This document shows, piece after piece, positions 56,528-64,000 of a DNA stretch of 64,000 nt (the stretch's first letter is position 1; each line of letters starts with the position of its first letter). The translations under genes and the position numbers were made by a program. The notes below the pieces were generated by a model. That model was not told the DNA's origin and made no database searches. It was given only the letters and a program-made list of their open reading frames with translations. This DNA is from Rhynchospora pubera. Its lineage: Eukaryota; Streptophyta; Magnoliopsida; Poales; Cyperaceae. The stretch spans positions 80,989,676 through 81,053,675 of the forward strand of contig CM051460.1 in NCBI GenBank assembly GCA_028095005.1, in the 5' to 3' direction.

Positions 56528-59069
56528 GTGTGTGAAGCATGTACTCTTGGTAAGATACACCGGGAGACATTTCCAAAAGAGAAGGCATGGAGAGCAAAGG
56601 CACCATTGGAGCTTGTTCACACCGACATTTGTGGGCCGATGAGCACTAACTCTCATGGAGGTAATCAATACTTTATCACTTTCATTGATGATTTCTCAAG
56701 GATGTGTTGGGTTTATTTCTTGAGACAAAAATCGGAAGCATTTTCGATTTTTAAGAAATTTCAAAGAATGGTTGAGAGGCAAAGTGGCAAGTTAATTAAA
56801 AAAATTGAGAAGTGATAGAGGTGGTGAGTACAACTCCAATGAGTTTGATAAATTTTGTGAGGATATTGGTCTTGAAAGGCAAGTGACAATCGGTTTTACA
56901 CCGGAACAAAATGGAGTTGCCGAAAGGAAGAATAGAACTATTATGGAGATGGCAAGAACCATGATGAATGAGAAGGGGTTGCCATTGTCATTTTGGGCGG
57001 AGGCAACATACACGGCGGTTTACTTGTTGAACCGTTGTCCCACTAAAGCGGTTGAAAACAAGACACCATTTGAAGCATGGTCCGATGGTAGAAAGCCATC
57101 GGTGAATCATTTGAAGGTATTTGGATCGGTTTGCTATGCTCATGTTCCAAAAGAGATGAGAAACAAGCTTGAGGATAAAGGTGAGAAATGTGTGTTTGTT
57201 GGTTATAGCACAAAATCAAAGGGCTATAGGCTCTTTAGTTTAAAGAGAAACAAAGTGATTGAAAGTCGAGATGTGATTTTCAATGAGAAAGACAAGTGGG
57301 ATTGGAAAGAAAAAGGAGTTGAAAGTGTGCCAATGATGGTACATGAAGATAATCCAATAGAAGGATCAAGTGGTGCAAGTGAAGGTAGCCATGAAGAAGA
57401 AGAAGAAGAAGAAGAAGAAGAAGAGCAACCACAATCTCCTACAACACATATCAGATCGAGCTCATCTACTCCAAGCTCAACTCCGATAAGATTGAGAAGG
57501 TTAAGTGATGTGTATGAAAGATGCAACTTTTGTGTTGTTGAGCCGGAAAGCTTTGAAAAAGCGGTTCAAGAGGAGGTTTGGAGAAATGCCATGGAGGATG
57601 AGATAAAAATGATTGTGAAAAATGAAACATGGGAGTTGGTTGAAAAACCAAAAGAGAAAGATGTTGTTGGGTTGAAGTGGATTTACAAGACAAAGACGAA
57701 CCCCGATGGTTCGGTGCAAAATTGCAAGGCAAGATTAGTTGCCAAAGGGTATTCACAACAACCCGGCATTGATTATCAAGAGACATTTGCTCCGGTAGCA
57801 AGGCATGAAACAATAAGGATGTTGAATGCATTGGCCGCACATAAAGGTTGGAAGCTTTACCAACTTGATGTGAAATCGGCTTTCTTGAATGGAGTGTTGA
57901 AAGAAGAAGTGTATGTGGTGCAACCACAAGGATTTGAAGTTGAAGGTGAAGAAGAGAAAGTTTACAAGTTGAAGAAGGCCTTGTACGGGTTAAAGCAAGC
58001 ACCCCGTGCATGGTATGGCAACATTGATGGATACTTCACCGAAAAGGGATTCAAGAGAAGTCCTAGCGAGCCAACACTCTATGTCAAGCATGGTGAAACC
58101 GGTATGCTTATTGTCTCTCTCTATGTTGATGATTTGATATTTACCGAAAATGATGAAAAAATGATGCATGAATTCAAGAATGATATGATGAAAAAATATG
58201 AGATGAATGATTTGGGTATGCTACATTATTTCTTGGGTATTGAAATTGATCAAAGGGATGATGGTGTTTTTATTTCTCAAAAGAAGTATGCCCAAAGTAT
58301 TCTCTCTAAATTCAATATGGAAAATTGCAATCCGGTAAAGACACCGTTGTTGGTGAATGAAAAATTGATGAAAGATGATGGTAGTGGGAATGCCGATGCG
58401 GCACAATATAGAAGTTTGGTTAGGAGTTTGTTATATCTTACCACTACTAGACCCGATATTATGTATGCTTCGGGATTGTTGTCAAGGTTTATGCATCAAC
58501 CTAGCAAAATGCATTATGGAGTTGCAAAAAGAGAGTTGAGGTACATTCAAGGTACCAAAGATTATGGTCTCATGTTTGAGAGAAATGAAAGAGAAGATAT
58601 TGAGTTGTTTGGATATTGTGATAGCGATTGGGCCGGTAGTTTGGATGACATGAAAAGTACATCCGGATATTGCTTTACACTCGGGTCGGGTATCTTTTCA
58701 TGGGGATCAATGAAACAAGAGAGGGTGGCACATTCCTCCGCGGAAGCCGAATATGTGTCGGCAAGTGAAGCAACTAAACAAGTGATTTGGTTGAGAAAAG
58801 TTTTAGGAGATATGGGGGAGAAGCAAGATATGGCCATGGTTCTCTTTTGTGACAACAAGTCGGCGATAGCAATGTCAAGGAACTCGGTGTTTCATAAGAG
58901 AACAAAGCACATAGACCTCAAGCATCATTACATTAGAGAGATGGTGGAAGATGAAGAGGTTATGATCAAGCATGTGAAGACCGGTGATCAATTGGCGGAC
59001 ATTTTCACCAAAGCACTTCCTTGTGATAAATTTGTGTATCTTAGAGAATTGTTGGGGATGGAAAACTAA
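56528..59069 (+). pseudogene. copia integrase, reverse transcriptase and RNase H (disabled)
   Basis: Continues the polyprotein in another frame from 56528 (MCEACTLGK completes the integrase zinc site; HTDICGPM and IDDFSRMCWVY give two catalytic Asp). A second A-run shift at about 56796-56803 returns to the original frame, which stays open from there to the stop at 59069. Integrase Glu is in NGVAERKNRT. Reverse transcriptase has AFLNGVLKEEVYV and YVDDLIF; RNase H has CDSDWAGSLDD and the final HIDLKHHYIREMV. A (GAA)n run at about 57393-57424 encodes ten or so consecutive Glu residues. The two shifts cancel, so most of the protein is intact. Confidence 0.95.
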
Positions 59070-59075
59070 AACATT

Positions 59076-59084
59076 AAGGGGGAG
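59076..59084 (+). other. Polypurine tract AAGGGGGAG
   Basis: Purine run directly before the 3' LTR, the plus-strand primer of reverse transcription. Confidence 0.9.
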
Positions 59085-59396
59085 TGTTGAAATTAATGTT
59101 TTGTTTAGTATTTGTGTATTAGTATGTCAAAATAGTAGGCTAATGGTTAGTATAACTATTGGGCCTTGTTTGGAGATGTTTAGATATATGTTTGGACTAG
59201 TATTGATGTTGTAAATGGCCCATGTAAGGCCTAGTACGGAATTTGCATATGTATGACCAAAACAATGTATTTTTAATAAGAAAATTAAGAAAATCAATTG
59301 AAGGGGCAGCAGCCACCTTTCTTCTTCCTCTCTTCTTTGTTTCTTCTACTAACATACAAACTCTAGATTAAGCAACCAAGGTCAAATAGGCCAACA
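59085..59396 (+). repeat. 3' LTR of the copia element (312 bp)
   Basis: Same ends and length as the 5' LTR, with about 10 scattered substitutions and no length change. Confidence 0.96.
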
Positions 59397-59401
59397 AATA
59401 T

Positions 59402-61502
59402 TTCAAAACATCACGTTCAGCATTACGAGCTTCTCGCTTCCTATAATTGCTCAGGTTGTTCATTGACTTCATTCCCTCTCCCCATTTTTCTTAAATGACC
59501 GAAATATCATTCCCTTCCATCTTGTTTTTCTCATACTTTAGTGCTGGAGGTGGATATTTTGATCATTTTTTTAAAAATTGGGAGTGTCCTGAGCAATTCC
59601 AAAGAACACTTTGGAAAAGAATGGGTGAACGAAGATTAGTGATTATTTATAAACTCAGAATTTTTTTTTTTGCCAAGCATGAAATATCGATCGAAATAGT
59701 TTAGTTTCGCTAAGCCGTCCAAAAGTTAAACTAGTATATTTCATAACAACAACAAATGGCATAGCGTAGTAGGGCCTGATGCTTCGCTAGTCGTCAACAA
59801 CAAATTACAGTATTACGTAAATTTCCTTGAAGATGCGCATTGGCGGCCACTTTGGCACATTTAGGGGTGTCAATAGTCTGTCGTTTTAGTCGTTTCCGTT
59901 TCGTTCCGTCCGAAACGGAATGGTAAATGTGTTACGTTGTCAGAGACGGGACGAAAACGGAACAGGTTGTACTACACATTAGTGTTCCGTTCTACCAAAA
60001 AATGACTGAAATCAATGAAAAATAGACTGAGATCAGTGGAAAATGAGGAACGGAATGGCTAACGAAACAGTTTTATATTTCGTTTTACGAAACGGAACGA
60101 AAACAAAATGGATTTCATTTACGTGTGCTGAAACGAAACAAAAACGGAACACTCATGTTCCGCTTCCGTTGTTAACGTTTGACACCCCTACATTTAGGGT
60201 CTGCTCCAAAACAAGATCTCGGAGGGAGAGAAAAGGAAGGTACGGAAATAATTGAAAAACTTACTATCTCCGAACTGTTACTCGCTCCAGCCAGCAAGGT
60301 TACTGATGGAACGGAAAAAGAAGAGGATGTGAGAAATAGAGTTAATTTGTGAAGATGGTAACAAATTCGACAACCGTTCCCTCCTCCATCCATTCCATTA
60401 ATGTTCATGCGCATTGACTACATTAAAAGTAGATTCATTTATTAGAAAAATAACTGTTACTCGAAAAACTTCAAAAATAATTAACATATTGTCCGACTGT
60501 TATTAAGAACCATTTATTTGATACAAACATATTAGTTCGAACGCAAAAAGGAATGTGTTAAGGGAAGATTAGTTATATATCCCTCAAATCATAGCCAATG
60601 GGAAATATTCTCTTTAATTCTTAAATTTGAAAATGTCCCGTCCAAATATATGTACTATAGATATTTACCTTTATGTCACCATCTTAATTATGAAAAAAAT
60701 AATTTATAAAATTCTAGACGAGAATGCCCATATATAAATGGTGTTTCTGTAAGTGCTTCTAGGATCTTAATGAGGAAATAATCAGAATTCAGAATTATCT
60801 CTAGCCATTGTTTGTTCTTGAGTGTTGTGGATGAGTCGCTTCACCAGAGAGAGAATTTTCTGTCTACAAGCACTACATGGCCACCAGTTATTACAGGAAA
60901 GAGGGCACTACTAGTCCGATCGGCCTCACTCACAGTGATGGCTTGCTTCCGGAATGTTAGACTAGACCACGTCTCCCTCAGTCTCTATTTTTCTCTCTAT
61001 TTTGGTGAACATAGTGATAGGATATGGTTTTCATATTGTTCTCCATCAGAACAGGCTATTAAAAGGGCCAGAAATCACTCAGGAGCATTATGGGTCGGTG
61101 GAATCCAAAAGACGTTGAGATCACATATTCTGTCCAAATGCAGTCTCCATCCTCTTGGCGGGGGACCCGCCAGAAAAGGACCCGAGACTAACTGGCTGAA
61201 CTTACATTCTCCCACTTGATCTCAGTCTCCACCATATTCAACAATAATCCTTCATGTTTTCCTTATGCTGAACGATAGAGACAAAATACACAAATCAGGG
61301 CAATAAGTCTTCTTATCGTTACTAATGTCATGGCAATAAGTAAATGTGAATATTACTTTTCATGTATTACAAATGCACTTTGAAACTCTCAATTCAACCC
61401 TTTATGTGATTATCAATAATTTCTTTATGAATAAACCAAACGTTTATTTTTTTTCTATCTTTATGATGTAATTCTCATCATATGATCAAATATATATCAT
61501 AT
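59402..61502. other. Intergenic DNA right of the copia element
   Basis: No supported gene. 60790-61230 is less AT-rich and has a 135-codon frame (60812-61219, including RALLVRSASLTVMACFRNVR) that I do not recognise; CTCCCACTTGATCTCAGTC just after it looks like retroelement untranslated sequence. It may be LTR-type debris rather than a gene. Confidence 0.5.
59866..60189. mobile_element. MULE-like element of the TGTCAAAC family, copy 3
   Basis: Ends GGTGTCAATAG and GTTTGACACCCCT, flanked by ACATTTAGG at 59857-59865 and 60190-60198. Because AGG could belong to either the duplication or the end (AGGGGTGTCAA), the exact boundary is uncertain by 3 bases. The body of CGTTTCGTTCCGT and ACGGAAC words matches 14382 and 53515. 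Confidence 0.85.
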
Positions 61503-62611
61503 ACTAGAGGGGCATATCGAGCTTCGCTCGATCCTGACTACCTCTATTTTTCTCAATCCAAAATAAATTGATTATAATTTGTATGATTATTAGAAGAGGC
61601 ACAAAATAAAACTTATCGATGAAAGATCACTTAATTTCTCAAACAATGATATATGTAGGATTCAGATTTTGAAAAAAAAAAAAGATATTGATTGCATTAA
61701 AGATTGTAGTAATTTCTCCCAAAATATAATAAACAAAGGAATTAAAAGAGGCAGAAGAAAAGAAAGAAAAAATTACTTTAAATATTGGTTATTGTGGGAT
61801 TGCTAATCAGCAAATAATGAGAAATTTTTTTCTTTATGACCATCTAAAATCAAATTAATTATGATAATTTGTAAAAATAATTTGAAAATCAGGCAGAAAT
61901 TAAAAGAATTTGTTTCCTCATGAAGATAATTATCGTCTTTATGACCATCTAAAATCAACAAAAATAAGACCAAATCCTTACTTGTGCCGACAATAAAAAA
62001 GTTCATTGGCAACCCAAGAGGATTATACCGATAAAACATTTTAATTTAGGAAATGAGAGAATTAGGAAATCAGACCGAAATTTTGAAAAAAAAAACATTA
62101 AATTGAGCAAAAATAAGAGAAAATAGCAGCAAACGCAAAGAAATTTGATTTCTTACCTGATCCATGGATCAAGTGGATTGATTCCTTAGCATGCACCTAG
62201 CTTTCTTGCAGCATTCTCCTATTTAAAGAAGCATACAAAAATATCAGAAAAATCAAAAAAAAAAAATTTGAAAATTAGGTTATAACTCAGGGACATTTCA
62301 TGAACTCTGATCTTGTCCGATACCTATATTTTATGATTAAATAAAACACGAAGAATATCATACAGGAAAGGCAAATTAACAAAATCAATAAATAAATCCT
62401 ATCAATAAAAGAAGAAAATATAATTTTAGCTCAACAATCTTAATTTTCATTACAAATTTTTGCATTACAAAAACAACAATAATAATACATCTGATAATAA
62501 AAAAGATATAGATAACAAAACCTCAATTAAAAAAGTACACAACATATTTTCTCACATACCATCATATATATAGACATAATAATAACAAAACAAAAAAAAA
62601 TATTTGCATTC

Positions 62612-62790
62612 ATTATGCAGTAATTATAATTTTAAATGCATTTGAAACAATTATAATGACCTTAGGGCATGCACAATTAGCCATGGAATACTATTGTCAG
62701 CAATAGCCATAATAGCAGGCGTTTAATTAGGCATGCACAATTATGTAGTAATTATAATTTTAAATGTATTTAAAATAATTAGCCACTGGG
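62612..62790. repeat. Local duplication within the right-hand region
   Basis: GTAATTATAATTTTAAATG occurs near 62620 and again near 62752, each with similar flanks; GGCATGCACAATTA also occurs twice between them. The period is about 131 bp. No function is evident. Confidence 0.55.
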
Positions 62791-63514
62791 CACTGGCTAA
62801 TTGCATTTATGTACAGATCACCTTTTATTTTTGTTCAATTAAAGGTGAGAGCTCGACCCTCATTTTTAGTCAAAAAAAAACTTGATTCTAAGATAAAAGG
62901 AGATCATAAGAATATTTTAATATCATTATTCGTTCACAAAGACAAAAAGAAAAAAATATTAATATATTACAGAAATCAAATACATGAGCGAACGACTTTA
63001 CAATTTACAACATCCCTCAAGTAATGTAAAACTCTCTGAAAAAAAACATATGATAAATAACACCAGTGGATACACTGATACACATAAATGTAAAAATATC
63101 TAGGCGATATGTTCTGGGCTTCTGGCTTCTATCCTTTTTAATATCCATGCTAAGTAAGACATCTAGATTATTCATTAGTAAATTCCATGAAAATTATCAC
63201 AAAAAAAAAATTAGAACATGTGAACATGATCAGAGAAGGATATGACTATATGAGTTCATTCTTTTGCAGCCATCTCTGATGTGGAAGTTAAAAAAAACTA
63301 CCTTTGTTAGTTCTGAAATTTCTGGGAAGCACCTCATGCTACCAGTATGTAGAACAAAGCTGCATGGTTATCTTTTCCAACTGGTACATTACCAGTGTTG
63401 ATACCACAATAGTACAGAAATCAAGAACCTAAGTGCTCAAATTCAGGCATAGAAAACCAACAGATTCCAAATAAAAGTAGAAAAGAAATATTACATAAAA
63501 ATCAGAAAATTTAC

Positions 63515-63690
63515 CACTACAGTACTCAAGGACAGTACATAAGGTGTTATGGTCAACTTCAAAAGTATCCCAAAGCCTTACAATGTTTCGATTAACCAAG
63601 GTCTTGTGAATGTTATTTGAGCATTTAATCCAGGAAGTTTGCATGCCACATACTTGTATTCCAGCAGATCGAAAGCCTGTGTATTCGAAC
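63515..63690 (-). pseudogene. Fragment of a Tousled-like protein kinase gene
   Basis: Minus-strand translation gives AFDLLEYKYVACKLPGLNAQ (ATP-binding lobe, with the VAIK-type Lys in VACK), then, after a frame change at about 63611-63622, NIHKTLVNRNIVRLWDTFEV and CTVLEYCSG. This is the hallmark N-lobe of plant TOUSLED (TSL/TLK) Ser/Thr kinases. The roughly 20 residues normally lying between these two stretches are missing. It ends at an intact donor-like site (AGTG|GTAAAT), so it derives from genomic DNA with introns, not from an mRNA copy. The upstream glycine-loop part is eroded. No further exons were found in the window. Confidence 0.82.
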
Positions 63691-64000
63691 AAAGTATTAC
63701 AAACACATTTACTAACAATCCTTTTTCACTATTGGGTCAAGTATAACCATATATAGTTCATAGCAAAAAAAAATTTTTGAAGAAATATTAACGTTATTTA
63801 AGGAATAGATGATTGGTCATGCATATGTTTAACAATATACTTGCATCCTCATATTGTTATTTCAATCTTTTTCCTTGCAAAACTAATATTAGTTTAATAA
63901 TAGATAATGATATACCAATGATAATAAAATAATCCAAAAGAATAATAAGACAGATTGCTAAATCCTATCCAAAATGATATAAATCTAGAGAAATTACTCT

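Larger units (their letters stand above)
54584..59401 (+). mobile_element. Complete Ty1/copia retrotransposon with target duplication
   Basis: Full-length element between 5-bp target duplications AATAT (54584-54588, 59397-59401). Order: 5' LTR, tRNA-Met primer site, gag, protease, integrase, reverse transcriptase, RNase H, polypurine tract, 3' LTR. This gene order (integrase before reverse transcriptase) defines copia. The two LTRs differ at about 10 of 312 positions by eye, so the insertion is not very recent. The coding frame is disabled by one stop and two frameshifts, so this copy is not autonomous. There is no envelope gene. Confidence 0.97.
61503..64000 (-). mobile_element. Helitron 3' end on the minus strand; element extends right
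   Basis: On the minus strand, hairpin ATCGAGC-GAA-GCTCGAT (61532-61516) is followed by ATGCCCCT and CTAG (61507-61504), then host T. This is the Helitron 3' terminus. The 5' end was not found and may lie beyond the window; the right limit given is only the window edge. Inside, TTTATGACCATCTAAAATCAA is repeated near 61834 and 61938. A kinase-gene fragment lies at 63515-63690. Confidence 0.6.

Noticed and set aside
57224..58011. Antisense frames with a poly-Ser stretch
   Set aside because: The Ser run is the complement of the (GAA)n tract encoding poly-Glu in the polyprotein.
60812..61219. 135-codon open frame considered as a gene
   Set aside because: No recognisable domain, and the following sequence looks like retroelement untranslated DNA; left as unassigned.
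1..64000. CRISPR arrays, bacterial operons or phage genes
   Set aside because: Repeat spacing is irregular, the genes have introns, and all proteins are of plant nuclear families.

Overview
The window is nuclear DNA of a flowering plant, almost certainly a eudicot. It is AT-rich, its genes have short exons with GT-AG introns, it carries plant-only gene families (GDSL lipase, HVA22f, oil-body-associated protein, F-box/DUF295), and it is packed with plant transposon families. No RNA gene or CRISPR array was seen. The species is not identifiable from the sequence alone.

Layout. 1-3.4 kb: remains of a minus-strand Ty1/copia LTR with its tRNA-Met primer site, a foldback MULE element and a broken LINE zinc-knuckle (zf-RVT) fragment. 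3.5-20.1 kb: three diverged copies (A, B, C) of a non-coding segment up to about 5.8 kb long, riddled with young insertions; the sister copies preserve several empty insertion sites. 20-25.6 kb: retroelement debris and low-complexity DNA. 25.8-37.5 kb is the gene island: a five-exon GDSL esterase/lipase (+), then three minus-strand genes, an HVA22f-like membrane-shaping protein, an oil-body-associated protein (DUF1264) with seed-type RY and ABRE/G-box motifs upstream, and an intact three-exon gene for a hAT-transposase-derived BED/DUF659 protein. The leader and promoter of that last gene appear to lie at 41.0-41.9 kb, so a 2.6-kb Harbinger element carrying only the MYB-like gene sits in its presumed 5' intron and a MULE splits its leader. 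A 1.49-kb near-perfect tandem duplication (41.4-44.4 kb) copies the promoter region. 45.5-49.4 kb probably belongs to a Helitron whose 3' hairpin is clear. 51.4-52.5 kb: single-exon F-box/DUF295 gene. 54.6-59.4 kb: a complete but disabled Ty1/copia element with 312-bp LTRs and a 5-bp target duplication. 61.5-64 kb: a second Helitron 3' end (minus strand), with a broken fragment of a Tousled-type kinase gene 2 kb inside it.

The host genes are not an operon or a cluster for one pathway. HVA22f and OBAP are neighbours from families linked to ABA or seed maturation, which may be coincidence. Most of the biology of interest is transposon-driven: target-site duplications, sister-copy empty sites, promoter duplication and gene-fragment capture. 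I did not find a convincing wholly new gene system; the strongest leads are the promoter rearrangement at 41-44.5 kb, the Helitron-associated kinase fragment and the conserved blocks of the A/B/C array.
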